From Roseburia sp. (GTDB lineage Bacteria; Bacteroidota; Bacteroidia; Bacteroidales; Bacteroidaceae): a stretch of 64,000 nucleotides of DNA. The position numbers and the translations under genes are program-made. The notes under the pieces are model-generated. The model did no database searches, was not told where the DNA came from, and was given only the letters and a program-made list of their open reading frames with translations. Positions 17,588-28,306 of the stretch are shown in pieces (position 1 is the stretch's first letter; every line of letters starts with the position of its first letter). Location: positions 1 through 64,000 of the forward strand of contig JAMPEL010000006.1 in the NCBI GenBank assembly GCA_023665185.1, in the 5' to 3' direction.

Positions 17588-19207
17588 TCACTGCTCATTC
17601 ACAAGATCGCCCATGACACGTGTAAAACGTCCCCACAAGCTATTGTCTTTTTTAGCTTTAGCCAACTTATCAGCAAGCTCTTCAACACATTTCTTGAGAA
17701 TCTCAGCAAGTTCTGCCGCTTCCTTCAAACTTTGCTTATACTTATCTTTTCCAGCAAGGGCAGCCACACACTCATCATACTCACTACCCAGTACGTCAAG
17801 CGAGGAATTGACTGTCTCGTCAACCTGCATTCTCACTTTCTTATCCTTGCCGTTTTTGTCAAGCACTTTCTCGGCATCCTGTACCTTATTTATATTCGCG
17901 CGTATGAGAGCCTTTATACCGTCAAATTTCTGAGCGGTCTCCGCTTCTCTGCGCGCCGCCTCCTCCTGTTCCTTGCGAATCAGTTCTCTGCGGTCCTCAT
18001 CCGGGTCTGCGGGCTTCGCAGGCTCATCGACAGCATCTCCGCCACAAGACATTTCTCCGGAAAGCAACAAAGAAACCAATGTGTTGTTCATTCCGTCATC
18101 AAACTTGTGTTTTGCAAGAGAAGCTACTTTCTGAATCGGCTGGTTGACAATCTTCGCAATACGAACCTTATCGACTTTTATGTTAGACAAGAAAGCCTTG
18201 TCTATATTTCTCATATTTGAACCGCCACCGGTAAGAATAATACCGGCAAGCAACTTGTCACCATAATTGGAAATGACAATTTGCTCTCTGACATTTGCGA
18301 TAATCTCATTTATTCTTGCCTCAACAATCAATTGAATCTTGGAAATCTCGATTGTCCTGCCGTCAGATGTGGCATATACTCTTGTCTCCAGTTCTTCATT
18401 TATATCTTCTTCCTCTATATATGCAGCACCGTATCTCAACTTAATCTCTTCGGCCTCAGACTCATCAAGCTGCAATGTGGCAAGGTCTTGCGTGATATTG
18501 TTGGAACCCAACGGAATGGTCGCCAAATGACGGATGATATTGTTTTTATATACAACCACAGTGGTTGTTCCCGCACCCAAGTCAACTAACACACATCCGG
18601 AACGCTTCTCCGCATCCGTCAGAACATTGTTTGCCAACAAACAAGGTGCAAGCATACAGTCATCAGCAATAGACACATTTGTATTAGCAAAACATGTGCG
18701 TATATTGTTTCTCAGTTTAGTACGGGAAATCACATTAAGATATTCTCCTTCTATATTAGTTCCCATAACTCCCACAGGATCAGTAATTACATTCTGATCG
18801 ACCACATATTCTTGCGGATAATTCTCAAGCACCTCACAATCAGCAAAAGGAATCTCATAACTCTCGTCATGAATAGAGTCTATTACCTCGTTTGTAATAT
18901 AACTCTGAGTAAGCAGATTACGCTTGACAACACATTTGTAAGAACGCACAGATTGTCCGCCGATACCAATGTATGCACGTGCAATCTTTGTCTTCAAATC
19001 ATTTTCAAGCTTCTCTATTATATTATTGACACATTGAGTAGTCTTCTCTATATTATATACTATACCACGCTTTACACATGCAGTAGTCTTCTCCTCGGCA
19101 TAAGCAAGAATCTGCATTGTGCCGTCCTTTTTCTGTCCAGCAATACCTGAAATCTTAGAAGAACCCAGCTCTATTGCCACAATAAAATCTTTGTCTGTAG
19201 GTGCCAT
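17588..19207 (-). CDS. ftsA: Cell division protein FtsA, long form
   Basis: An actin-fold membrane tether for FtsZ. Visible are FIVAIELGSSKISGIAG (phosphate 1), VLVDLGAGTTTVVVYKN (phosphate 2) and GIILTGGGSNMRNI (adenosine motif). At 539 residues it is longer than the ~420 of E. coli; the extra ~150 residues after about 385 are charged and partly coiled-coil (RKEQEEAARREAET) and end in WGRFTRVMGDLVNEQ, which fits the C-terminal membrane-targeting amphipathic helix. It starts 5 nt before the ftsQ stop region (gap 19208-19212). Confidence 0.95.
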   Translation of the reverse strand: MAPTDKDFIVAIELGSSKISGIAGQKKDGTMQILAYAEEKTTACVKRGIVYNIEKTTQCVNNIIEKLENDLKTKIARAYIGIGGQSVRSYKCVVKRNLLTQSYITNEVIDSIHDESYEIPFADCEVLENYPQEYVVDQNVITDPVGVMGTNIEGEYLNVISRTKLRNNIRTCFANTNVSIADDCMLAPCLLANNVLTDAEKRSGCVLVDLGAGTTTVVVYKNNIIRHLATIPLGSNNITQDLATLQLDESEAEEIKLRYGAAYIEEEDINEELETRVYATSDGRTIEISKIQLIVEARINEIIANVREQIVISNYGDKLLAGIILTGGGSNMRNIDKAFLSNIKVDKVRIAKIVNQPIQKVASLAKHKFDDGMNNTLVSLLLSGEMSCGGDAVDEPAKPADPDEDRRELIRKEQEEAARREAETAQKFDGIKALIRANINKVQDAEKVLDKNGKDKKVRMQVDETVNSSLDVLGSEYDECVAALAGKDKYKQSLKEAAELAEILKKCVEELADKLAKAKKDNSLWGRFTRVMGDLVNEQ

Positions 19208-19212
19208 TATAT

Positions 19213-19977
19213 TTATTTCTTTTGTTTAGTACAAATTATCTGATTATTATATTCGAGATTTATCTTGTCGTATTTATTCCATCCTACTTTGCCCATTGCT
19301 TTCTCGTAGAATATTTTCAGACGGCGCAACTTTTTCTCAAATCCGTCAATATCTCCAAGACAAATGATTTGTTTTCCAACTCTTGGAACAAGTTCCACTC
19401 TCCGTTTGTTTCCTTGCGTTACAGATACATGAATCTGCTCTATCTGATTATTCCAAAACGGCTCATCTTGCATAAGCAGTCCCAAAGGAAGTATTTTGTT
19501 TACGGCATAATCAGGAGTCAAATTTCCTGTCGCAACAATAATATTTGCCACATAATTCGTGTTTGGGATTATTTTACCAGTCCTGTCAATAAAATATCCG
19601 GCTGCATTATCAGGCAAAATATAGATAACAGGAGTACGTTGCACCACATTGACACAAAGTTTTCCTTTGGTTGATTTGTAGCACTCAACAGTCTCTATAA
19701 ATTCATTCTTCCTGAGTTCATTCTCAATGCCACGCGTATCCACTTCTTTCATCTGTAAACCTTTCGGATAAAGCTTAGCTGATTTCAGCATGTCCTTAAC
19801 CTTCACGCTATCCACAAAGCTGGCATAAGAAGAGTCCTTGATATTAAGTACAATATCAGTACATAATTCTTCAGGGTCAGTCTTTGACATATTCACCATA
19901 GCATATATGACATAAGCTGCAACTCCCAAGAAAAGAATTACAAAGAAAGAAAATCTAAGAATTTTCATCAGTTTCAT
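19213..19977 (-). CDS. ftsQ: Cell division protein FtsQ/DivIB-like
   Basis: A 254-residue bitopic protein with one membrane helix at about 8-27 and a POTRA-like periplasmic part (DIVLNIKDSSYASFVDSVKV, VECYKSTKGKLCVNVVQRTP). The position between murC and ftsA and the FtsQ-type beta domain support the call. It links the Z-ring to septal wall synthesis. Confidence 0.9.
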   Translation of the reverse strand: MKLMKILRFSFFVILFLGVAAYVIYAMVNMSKTDPEELCTDIVLNIKDSSYASFVDSVKVKDMLKSAKLYPKGLQMKEVDTRGIENELRKNEFIETVECYKSTKGKLCVNVVQRTPVIYILPDNAAGYFIDRTGKIIPNTNYVANIIVATGNLTPDYAVNKILPLGLLMQDEPFWNNQIEQIHVSVTQGNKRRVELVPRVGKQIICLGDIDGFEKKLRRLKIFYEKAMGKVGWNKYDKINLEYNNQIICTKQKK

Positions 19978-20049
19978 ATATTCAAGTATATGATTGTTTG
20001 AAATAATAAAGCCCTTAATATCACATTGAAGCCGGCATCGGACATGCAG

Positions 20050-21423
20050 TTATCTATCCTTCAGAATATCCGTAATCTGTGGCACATACGACTCTACATC
20101 ACCTGCACCAAGCAGCATCAGTACATCAAACGTTCCTTGACGGACACAATCAGGAATATCCTCCTTATGTATAAGATGACGTTCCATTCCCGGACGCAGT
20201 CTGTTGTAAATCAACTCGCTTGTCACACCTTCTATAGGTTTCTCACGCGCCGGATAAATGTCGCAAAGAAACACCTCATCTAACAGTGACAAGCTATCGG
20301 CAAAGTCAGAATAGAAATCACGGGTACGAGTATAAAGATGCGGTTGGAATATCGCCGCAATCTTCTTGTCTGAATAAAGCTCACGTATAGACTTCACGCT
20401 CTGACGTATCTCATCCGGATGATGTGCATAATCACTGATAAACACAATCCTGTCAGTCTTTATCTTGAAATCAAAACGGCGGTCTACACCTTTGAAACTT
20501 GCCATACCTTCTTTAAGCTCATCGTCCGTCACTCCGTTCAATACAGCCAAAGCCATAGCCGCAATGCTGTTCTCCACATTGATTCCAACCGGCACACCAA
20601 GCTGTATGTCCTTCACCACTCCATTCGGATGAACAAAATCGAAAAATATTTCCCCGCCTCCTATGCGAATATTCTCTGCATGAAAATCCCCTTCTTCACG
20701 GGAATACTCATACACTTTCACATCAGGATGGACATCTACTTTCATTTCCAATCCCTTGTGTATAATCAATGCGCCATCTGGCTGAATAAGTGTCGTATAT
20801 TTACGAAAACTTTCAAGATATTCTTCCTTCGTACCATAAATGTCAAGATGGTCCGGATCTGTTGCCGTAATGACACTCATATATGGATTCAGCCAATGGA
20901 AAGAACGGTCAAATTCATCAGCCTCTATAACCACATAATCACTTTTGTCAGAGATTATATAGTTTGTACCATAATTCTTTGTGATTCCTCCAAGAAAAGC
21001 ATTACAGCCGACATGAGACTGATGCAATAAATGCGCAGCCATAGACGATGTAGTTGTTTTGCCATGCGTACCGGCAACACACAGTCCCTTATGCGTTCCT
21101 GTCAGAAGTCCTAAAACTTGGGCACGTTTCTTTATAGTAAATCCATTTGTCCTAAAGAAATTCAGTTCTTTGTGTTCATTCGGAATTGCCGGAGTATATA
21201 CCACAAGTGTTGTGGTTCTATCCTTAAAGACATCAGATATAAGTTCGACAGAATCTTCATAATGAATATCTGCTCCCTCTTCTATCAGACGGCACGTAAG
21301 TTCGCTCGGAGTTTTGTCATATCCACCTACATGATAGCCTTTTGCGAGAAAATAGCGTAGAATAGCACTCATACCTATGCCTCCCGCTCCAACAAAATAT
21401 ACTGATTTAATATTATCACTCAT
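20050..21423 (-). CDS. murC: UDP-N-acetylmuramate--L-alanine ligase
   Basis: The start is ATG 21423 (MSDNIKSVYFVGAGGIGMS); a GTG three codons earlier is possible. The 457-residue Mur ligase has Rossmann motif GAGGIGMSA (12-20), ATP P-loop GTHGKTTT (118-125), and the late DYAHHPDEIR motif typical of MurC. It adds L-Ala to UDP-MurNAc as the first peptide step of peptidoglycan. Confidence 0.97.
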   Translation of the reverse strand: MSDNIKSVYFVGAGGIGMSAILRYFLAKGYHVGGYDKTPSELTCRLIEEGADIHYEDSVELISDVFKDRTTTLVVYTPAIPNEHKELNFFRTNGFTIKKRAQVLGLLTGTHKGLCVAGTHGKTTTSSMAAHLLHQSHVGCNAFLGGITKNYGTNYIISDKSDYVVIEADEFDRSFHWLNPYMSVITATDPDHLDIYGTKEEYLESFRKYTTLIQPDGALIIHKGLEMKVDVHPDVKVYEYSREEGDFHAENIRIGGGEIFFDFVHPNGVVKDIQLGVPVGINVENSIAAMALAVLNGVTDDELKEGMASFKGVDRRFDFKIKTDRIVFISDYAHHPDEIRQSVKSIRELYSDKKIAAIFQPHLYTRTRDFYSDFADSLSLLDEVFLCDIYPAREKPIEGVTSELIYNRLRPGMERHLIHKEDIPDCVRQGTFDVLMLLGAGDVESYVPQITDILKDR

Positions 21424-21466
21424 GATATACACTATTATATTCTATCATCAAATATTAGTACGTATC

Positions 21467-22588
21467 TCACTTACCTCCAACAGCAAGCTTGTACACTTCC
21501 TGCGCTATAACATCGGCAGAATTTGCCATTGCCAGTTTCCCGGCATTGGTTCCAAGTGAAACAAGTACCGCATCGTCAGCCACTGTTTTTATGGCAAGCT
21601 GTATCAGTTTCTCAACCGCCTCACAGTCTTTGACAAACAATGCCGCACCTTTACTTGATAGAGCCTGCGCATTCTTTGTCTGATGGTCCTCAGCCACATT
21701 AGGCGAAGGCACCAATATAGAAGGCTTGCCCAACAAGCAAAGCTCAGATATAGAACTTGCACCGGCACGAGATATAACAAGATCTGCGGCAGTATAAGCC
21801 CTGTCCATATCCGAAATAAAGTCAGTCACATGCAGATTCTGAATCTCACTTTCTTTGGAAAGACGTGCCTTTATTTCCTCGCTATAATATTTTCCGGTCT
21901 GCCAGATAAATTGAACATTCGATTCACGGATCTCTTCCAAATGGTTTAAGACACTCTCGTTCAATGTTCTTGCACCAAGACTACCTCCTATAATTAATAC
22001 GGTACGCTTATCCGGTTCAAAACCCAAACCGCGAACAGCCTCCTCTTTTGATACTGTACACTCAAGCAAAGACTGTCTTACAGGATTTCCTGTCATCAAA
22101 ATTTTCTCCTTTGGGAAGAAACGTTCCATGCCGTCATATGCAACACATATACGAGATGCCGACTTAGCAAGAAGTTTGTTCGTCACACCGGCATAAGAAT
22201 TTTGTTCCTGTATAAGTGTCGGGATACCCATCAGTCCTGCAACTCTTAATGTCGGTCCACTTGCATATCCTCCCACACCAACCACAGCATCTGGAGAAAA
22301 TTCACGAATGATTTTCTTTGCCATCATCTGGCACTTCAAGATTTTCCACAGAACCACAATATTTTTCAATACATTTTTCCTGTCAAATCCTGCAATAGGC
22401 AATCCTACAATTTTATATCCCGCAGCCGGCACACGTTGCATCTCCATCCGTCCCTCAGCACCGACAAACAGAATCTCCGCATTAGGATACAGTTTCTTTA
22501 TCGCATTAGCAATAGAGACAGCAGGAAATATATGACCTCCCGTGCCACCACCACTGACAATAATTCTCAAAGCCTCTCCATTATTCAT
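21467..22588 (-). CDS. murG: UDP-GlcNAc:lipid I GlcNAc transferase
   Basis: The start is ATG 22588 (MNNGEALRIIVSGGGTGGH), giving 373 residues; the longer upstream frame adds 29 residues with no family likeness. GGGTGGH (13-19) is the MurG glycine loop; LIGGSLGAR-type (IIGGSLGARTLN) and SRAGASSISELCLLGKPSILVP form the UDP-GlcNAc site. It makes lipid II at the inner membrane face. Confidence 0.97.
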   Translation of the reverse strand: MNNGEALRIIVSGGGTGGHIFPAVSIANAIKKLYPNAEILFVGAEGRMEMQRVPAAGYKIVGLPIAGFDRKNVLKNIVVLWKILKCQMMAKKIIREFSPDAVVGVGGYASGPTLRVAGLMGIPTLIQEQNSYAGVTNKLLAKSASRICVAYDGMERFFPKEKILMTGNPVRQSLLECTVSKEEAVRGLGFEPDKRTVLIIGGSLGARTLNESVLNHLEEIRESNVQFIWQTGKYYSEEIKARLSKESEIQNLHVTDFISDMDRAYTAADLVISRAGASSISELCLLGKPSILVPSPNVAEDHQTKNAQALSSKGAALFVKDCEAVEKLIQLAIKTVADDAVLVSLGTNAGKLAMANSADVIAQEVYKLAVGGK

Positions 22589-22728
22589 AAGTTTAATACT
22601 TATATAATCTTTATTATTTATGACTATAAAATCATCACAATTTAGCCAAATGCAAAAATACAAATAAAAGCCCAAACAGAACTACGGTTTTGATTTGATT
22701 TGTATGCAAGAAAGCAAAAACACAATTC

Positions 22729-24051
22729 TCAAATCATATTTTTATCATCATAATATTCTGTGGTCTCTCCTCTGTCAATATTCTCCACCTTTACAGTAGC
22801 CTTTTCATTCACTTTCTCTGCATAACGGCTCACACTGAGAATCACACCTATATAGAAACTTGTGATTATTATAGATGTTCCTCCACGGCTTATAAGCGGA
22901 AGCGGCTGTCCCGTTACAGGAAACAGTCCGACAGCAACTCCCATATTAACCACCGCCTGCAATACCATCATTATTCCAAAACCAAGAACAAGAAATGCCG
23001 GAAAAAAACGCTGGCACTTCTGGGCAATACGCCCAACCCTGATAAGCAATGCTATATACAGGAATATGACAAACAATGCGCCAAACAAACCAATTTCTTC
23101 CACTATTATTGAAAAGATAAAGTCCGACTCTGCATGGGAAAGGAAGTCACGCTCTATAGAGTTTCCGGCACCACGTCCTATAATATTGGAATTTGCCACA
23201 GCCATACAAGCATGTGTAACCTGAGCGTTCTCATCTTTTATGTACTTTGCAAGGTCCACCGAATCATTCGTCTGCTCTTTTTGGTTTTCAAACCTTCTTT
23301 CCATTCGCCCTTTCACTGTAGCCAAACGCTTACATCCAGGCAAAGCATTCAATGTATCCTTGTCAAGTGTCACAACCATTGTTGCCGCCACCATTCCTAA
23401 TGCCATAAATGCCACTATTGTTTTCACAATAAGACTCCACGGAATATGACCTATTATCATCATTACAAAAACAACAGTCGCCAGCATTACCGAAGTAGAA
23501 AAATTCTCCGGAAAAATCAAGCCACAAACAACCAGCGTCATAACAACTATAATCCTAAAAGCAAGAGAGCGACCACCCTTTATGGCACCAACAACTTTCT
23601 TTTGCGTTCCTTTTACCATGACTGTTTCTTCAGCCTGCGTCTTAGCCAAAACAACAGCCACAGACATTATCAACGCAGCCTTACCGAGTTCTGAAGGCTG
23701 AAACCGTATCGGGCCAAGCGTTATCCAACGACTTGTCTCATTTATCTCACCTCCAAAAAACAACGTGTACAATAAGAGGAATACCGAGACAGGCAAAAGC
23801 ACAAATGGGAAAAGCATAAACCACTTACAAGGAATACGGTGTATCATTAGAATGACCACAAGTCCTGCAAACATAAAACCTGCCTGAGAAATCATCGGAG
23901 TCCAATGCTGCCCTGTTTTGTAGGTGAGCGTACTTGATGCGCTGTAAACTTCCACAAGCGAAATCAGACACAAGAAGAAGTATATCATCCACACACCCTT
24001 ATCGCCTTTGAATAGTTTTCCCTGAAAAAAGTCAGAAACAAATTTACCCAT
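22729..24051 (-). CDS. ftsW: Septal glycan polymerase FtsW (SEDS)
   Basis: The start is ATG 24051 (MGKFVSDFFQGKLFKGDKG), giving 440 residues. About ten membrane segments and SEDS motifs are visible: SRWITLGPIRFQPSELGK, SHAESDFIFSIIVEEIG and GLFPVTGQPLPLISRGG. It polymerises septal glycan with the FtsI homologue encoded upstream. The order ftsW between murD and murG is standard. Confidence 0.96.
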   Translation of the reverse strand: MGKFVSDFFQGKLFKGDKGVWMIYFFLCLISLVEVYSASSTLTYKTGQHWTPMISQAGFMFAGLVVILMIHRIPCKWFMLFPFVLLPVSVFLLLYTLFFGGEINETSRWITLGPIRFQPSELGKAALIMSVAVVLAKTQAEETVMVKGTQKKVVGAIKGGRSLAFRIIVVMTLVVCGLIFPENFSTSVMLATVVFVMMIIGHIPWSLIVKTIVAFMALGMVAATMVVTLDKDTLNALPGCKRLATVKGRMERRFENQKEQTNDSVDLAKYIKDENAQVTHACMAVANSNIIGRGAGNSIERDFLSHAESDFIFSIIVEEIGLFGALFVIFLYIALLIRVGRIAQKCQRFFPAFLVLGFGIMMVLQAVVNMGVAVGLFPVTGQPLPLISRGGTSIIITSFYIGVILSVSRYAEKVNEKATVKVENIDRGETTEYYDDKNMI

Positions 24052-24153
24052 ATCTTTATAATTTAATCTATACGGTTTTTGCTTTATGAATGTACGGGAC
24101 GAGTCCAATCATACAAGATCCTTATTTGCAACACAGTTTTTTCCACTATATAT

Positions 24154-25485
24154 TTACAGATTGCGAACACACTCTTTGAACTGCTCTCCTCTATCTTCCA
24201 TGTTTTTGAACAAATCAAAACTTGCACAACAAGGACTCAACAACACACAAGCACCAGGATGCGCCATCTTATAACACTCATCCACACAGTCTTTCATGTT
24301 CAACACATCAACAATAGGCAATCCAAAGTCATCAAATGCAGCATGCAACTTTGAATTGTCCACTCCAAGAAAGACAAGTCCGATACATTTCTCACGCACA
24401 AGTTCGAATATCTCACTATAATCGTTGCCTTTATCCTTTCCTCCCAAAATCAGCACTGTCGGTTGCTTCATACTTTCAAGAGCATACCAACATGCGTTTA
24501 CATTAGTTGCTTTGGAATCATTAATGAAATCAACACCACGTACACGTCCCGCATTTTCGAGCCTGTGTTCCACTCCCGTAAAACTGCTTAATCCTTTACG
24601 AATCTGCTCTTTTGTCACACCTGCAATATCCGCAGTAATGCCGGCAGCCAGTGAGTTATAAAGATTATGCTTCCCTCTCAAAGCAAGCTCTTCCTGTTCC
24701 ATATTAAACGGAGTCGGTGTCTCTATCACAAACTCCCTGTCTTCAGTGTAAGCAATAGTATCTGTGCTCTTAAACTCCGAGAACGGATATAAACGAGCCT
24801 TCAAATTATATTTTTTCAACTCCGCCGAAACAATAGGGTCGTCATTCCAAAAGATGAAGGCATCATTTTCTGTCTGGTTTCTGGTAATCCGCATTTTCGA
24901 ATCCACATAGTTCTGCATCTCAAAATCATACCTATCAAGATGATCCGGAGTGATATTCATAAGAACCGCAATATCAGCCTTGAAATCATACATATTATCA
25001 AGTTGGAAACTGCTAAGTTCTATCACATAATAATCATAATTTTCCTCTGCCACCTGCAAAGCCAAACTACGACCTATATTTCCCGCAAGTCCGACATTGT
25101 AACCTGCCTGTTTCAATATATAATAGATAAGAGAGGTTGTGGTAGTCTTGCCGTTAGACCCTGTAATGCAAATCATTTTCGCTGTCGTATAACGTCCCGC
25201 AAACTCAATTTCTGAAATTACAGGAATGCCTTTTTCCTTTACCTTAATCACCATTGGGGCATTTTCCGGAATACCAGGACTTTTTATAATCTCATCAGCA
25301 TCAAGAATCAAATTCTCTGTATGATGACCTTCTTCCCATGCAATTCCATACGAGTCGAGAAGTTTTTTATATTTGTCTTTAATCTTAGACATATCAGAAA
25401 CAAATACATCAAACCCTTTCACCTTAGCAAGTACAGCAGCACCCGCACCACTTTCCGCAGCACCCAAAACAACTATTCTTTTCAT
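24154..25485 (-). CDS. murD: UDP-MurNAc-L-Ala--D-glutamate ligase
   Basis: The start is ATG 25485 (MKRIVVLGAAESGAGAA), 443 residues. The Mur ligase P-loop GSNGKTTT is at 109-116, with NITPDHLDRY and FINDSKATNVNACWYAL (substrate domain) downstream. It adds D-Glu to the stem peptide. Confidence 0.97.
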   Translation of the reverse strand: MKRIVVLGAAESGAGAAVLAKVKGFDVFVSDMSKIKDKYKKLLDSYGIAWEEGHHTENLILDADEIIKSPGIPENAPMVIKVKEKGIPVISEIEFAGRYTTAKMICITGSNGKTTTTSLIYYILKQAGYNVGLAGNIGRSLALQVAEENYDYYVIELSSFQLDNMYDFKADIAVLMNITPDHLDRYDFEMQNYVDSKMRITRNQTENDAFIFWNDDPIVSAELKKYNLKARLYPFSEFKSTDTIAYTEDREFVIETPTPFNMEQEELALRGKHNLYNSLAAGITADIAGVTKEQIRKGLSSFTGVEHRLENAGRVRGVDFINDSKATNVNACWYALESMKQPTVLILGGKDKGNDYSEIFELVREKCIGLVFLGVDNSKLHAAFDDFGLPIVDVLNMKDCVDECYKMAHPGACVLLSPCCASFDLFKNMEDRGEQFKECVRNL

Positions 25486-25522
25486 ACATCTTTCTTTTAT
25501 ACAAGTAAACACCTGTTTATCA

Positions 25523-26782
25523 CTATCTTATTTTCAATGTTATCACAGTAATCGCAGCCAACAGAATGGTCACAATCCAAAACCGTGTAGTTATCATGCT
25601 CTCAAAGAGCAGCCCATCCGGTTTCTTTATTAAATACTTTATGTCAGGCTGCATCTTATGGCGATAGTGGTCATGAAGAGGAGCACGCTTGAACACGCGT
25701 AATTTTAAGCCTCTCTTATTTCCATATCTCGCATATCCAAGCTGCAACATCACCGACAGACTTTCCATTAAGAATACCCCACACAATATCGGGAGCATCA
25801 GCTCTTTGTGAATAATTACCGCTGTGACAGCTATCACACCGCCGATAGCCAGACTTCCAGTATCTCCCATAAACACCTTTGCAGGATAGGCATTATACCA
25901 TAAGAATCCTATCAAGGCTCCGACAAAAGCACAGAGAAAGACCACAATCTCCTCCGAACCGGGTATATACATTACATTCAAATATCCGGCAAAATGTATA
26001 TGTCCCGACACGTATGCCAAAATGCCAAGCGTAATGCCAATTATCGCAGAGTTTCCCGCACACATTCCGTCCATACCATCATTCAAGTTCGCCCCGTTGG
26101 AAACAGCTGTAATCACAAATGTCGTGATAAGAATAAACAAAATCCATCCACACGCACGCTGAGTCTTACCATCCTTAATCCAACTGAAAGCCTCATAATA
26201 ATCCAGATTATTGTTCTTGAAGAAAGGAACAGTAGTTACAGTCGACTTTCTCGCCTCACTCTTGTGATAAACAACCTGCGAATGACCAATCTCACGTGTA
26301 ACATTTTCACGCACAACCGCTTGCGGACTCACCCACAGAGTAATTCCTATTATACATCCAAGCAAAAGCTGCCCAAGCAACTTATACCGGGGTTTCATAC
26401 CGTCCTTATTGCCTGACAATTTTATTTTATCATCAATAAATCCAAGCAAACCAAACCAAACCACAGTGACCAACAGCAATACCATATAGACATTCGTCAA
26501 CTTGCCAAGCAACAATGAAGGCAACAATATACCGGCAATGATGATAATCCCTCCCATCGAGGGCACACCTTTCTTCTGCACTCCATAAGGGTCAATCTCT
26601 GCATCGCGCGCCTGTTCTATATGCTGGTGCCTACGCATATATTTTATAAAGTACCCACCAGCCATCATGGATATAACCAACGACAGCACCAATGCCATAA
26701 GCGAGCGGAAAGACACATAGACAAAGACACCTGCACCAGGCACATTCAGTTTGTCCAAATATTGAGACAACAGATAAAGCAT
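25523..26782 (-). CDS. mraY: Phospho-MurNAc-pentapeptide transferase
   Basis: A 419-residue membrane protein with catalytic Asp pair in GFIDDKIKL (117-118), NLNDGMDG at 232-239 and FMGDTGSLAIGG. It joins the soluble precursor to undecaprenyl phosphate to make lipid I. An extra ~50-residue soluble segment around 150-200 (VVYHKSEARKSTVTTVPFF) explains the length above the ~360 of E. coli and is usual in Bacteroidetes. Confidence 0.97.
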   Translation of the reverse strand: MLYLLSQYLDKLNVPGAGVFVYVSFRSLMALVLSLVISMMAGGYFIKYMRRHQHIEQARDAEIDPYGVQKKGVPSMGGIIIIAGILLPSLLLGKLTNVYMVLLLVTVVWFGLLGFIDDKIKLSGNKDGMKPRYKLLGQLLLGCIIGITLWVSPQAVVRENVTREIGHSQVVYHKSEARKSTVTTVPFFKNNNLDYYEAFSWIKDGKTQRACGWILFILITTFVITAVSNGANLNDGMDGMCAGNSAIIGITLGILAYVSGHIHFAGYLNVMYIPGSEEIVVFLCAFVGALIGFLWYNAYPAKVFMGDTGSLAIGGVIAVTAVIIHKELMLPILCGVFLMESLSVMLQLGYARYGNKRGLKLRVFKRAPLHDHYRHKMQPDIKYLIKKPDGLLFESMITTRFWIVTILLAAITVITLKIR

Positions 26783-26812
26783 TTTCTACTAATCTATTTT
26801 ACGTATTTACAA

Positions 26813-28294
26813 TCAAGAAACTATCTCTGCAAAAGCTTTTGCCACTTCTTCCTTATCGTCAAAATGGTGCTTGACACCCTTCACATCCTGATAATCCTCA
26901 TGTCCTTTACCAGCAATCAAAATGACATCACCCTTGCCTACAAGACGACATGCCGTTCTAATAGCCTCTCTTCTATCCACATTCGACAGCACTTTCCTGC
27001 GTTGCTCATCATCCAGCCCGGCAAGCATGTCGTCAATTATATCCTGTGGCTCCTCATATCTCGGATTGTCACTGGTAATAAGTACCATATCACTTTGTCT
27101 CACCGCTTCCTGAGCCATAAGAGGACGCTTTCCCTTATCGCGGTTTCCTCCCGCGCCACATACCGTAATGACCTTGCCTCTACCGTCTAACACACCATGT
27201 ATGGCAGACAACACATTCTCTATTGCATCCGGAGTATGCGCATAATCGACAATCGCAATATGTCCCTGTGAGGACCGGACAGCATCAAAGCGACCTGAAA
27301 CGGGTTTCATCTCACTCAACGCAACCAGCACATCATATACCGGTTCTCCCAACATGACAGCCGCACCGTACACAGCCAGCAAATTGGACACATTGAATTT
27401 ACCAATAAATTGCACTCCGACTTCCACTCCATTGATTTCAAGATACATACCCTCAAAATGGCACTCTACTATCTTGGCTTTGAAATCAGCTTCACCGCGA
27501 ACCGAATATGTTTTCACTTGCGCAGCTGTATTCTGCACCATCACCATTCCGTTTTTGTCATCCACATTGGTAATGGCAAACGCATCCTTCGGCAAATTAT
27601 CAAAAAACATCTTCTTTGCTTTCAGATAATTATCAAATGTCTTATGATAGTCCAGATGGTCACGTGTAAGATTGGTGAATATTCCTCCTGCAAAGTGCAA
27701 ACCGCCGATACGCTCCTGAACAACAGAATGTGAGCTTACCTCCATGAAAGCATACTCACAGCCTGCATCTGCCATACGTCCAAGCAACATGTTCAATGTG
27801 ATTGGGTCAGGAGTCGTATGTTCTGTCGGCACCGCCTCGCCATCAATATAATTCACCACTGTCGAGATAAGCCCCACCTTATGTCCCAACCGACGGAACA
27901 TATTGTAAAGCACCGTCGCAATAGTTGTCTTACCATTTGTTCCAGTCACACCGACAAGCTTCATCCTTGATGTCGGATTGCCATAAAACCGTGTGGCTAT
28001 CTGTCCCACCACGTGCTCGGAATTTGCCACCTTTATATATGTCACACCATTGCAATCGTCCAACTCTGGAAATTCCTCACATACAACAGCGGCCGCTCCT
28101 TTCTCCACAGCCTTGCTTATATAGCTGTGACCGTCCGCCTGAGTACCTCTCACAGCTATAAACAAGTCACCAAAGCCCACAAGACGTGAGTCGATATTTA
28201 TGCCCGATATATCTTTTGCCAGACATCCCTTTACATCAAGAATATCCAGTCCATCTACCAAAGTCTGCAAACTCATAACCATACTCTTTTCCAT
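26813..28294 (-). CDS. murE: UDP-MurNAc-tripeptide synthetase (meso-DAP adding)
   Basis: A 493-residue Mur ligase with P-loop GTNGKTT (118-124), TRDHLDYH and [18 protein letters not shown] at 409-412 is the motif that selects meso-diaminopimelate rather than lysine. The ATG at 28294 is used; a later ATG at residue 7 is an alternative. It follows ftsI with a 12-bp gap. Confidence 0.97.
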   Translation of the reverse strand: MEKSMVMSLQTLVDGLDILDVKGCLAKDISGINIDSRLVGFGDLFIAVRGTQADGHSYISKAVEKGAAAVVCEEFPELDDCNGVTYIKVANSEHVVGQIATRFYGNPTSRMKLVGVTGTNGKTTIATVLYNMFRRLGHKVGLISTVVNYIDGEAVPTEHTTPDPITLNMLLGRMADAGCEYAFMEVSSHSVVQERIGGLHFAGGIFTNLTRDHLDYHKTFDNYLKAKKMFFDNLPKDAFAITNVDDKNGMVMVQNTAAQVKTYSVRGEADFKAKIVECHFEGMYLEINGVEVGVQFIGKFNVSNLLAVYGAAVMLGEPVYDVLVALSEMKPVSGRFDAVRSSQGHIAIVDYAHTPDAIENVLSAIHGVLDGRGKVITVCGAGGNRDKGKRPLMAQEAVRQSDMVLITSDNPRYEEPQDIIDDMLAGLDDEQRRKVLSNVDRREAIRTACRLVGKGDVILIAGKGHEDYQDVKGVKHHFDDKEEVAKAFAEIVS

Positions 28295-28306
28295 ATTCTA
28301 AAATTT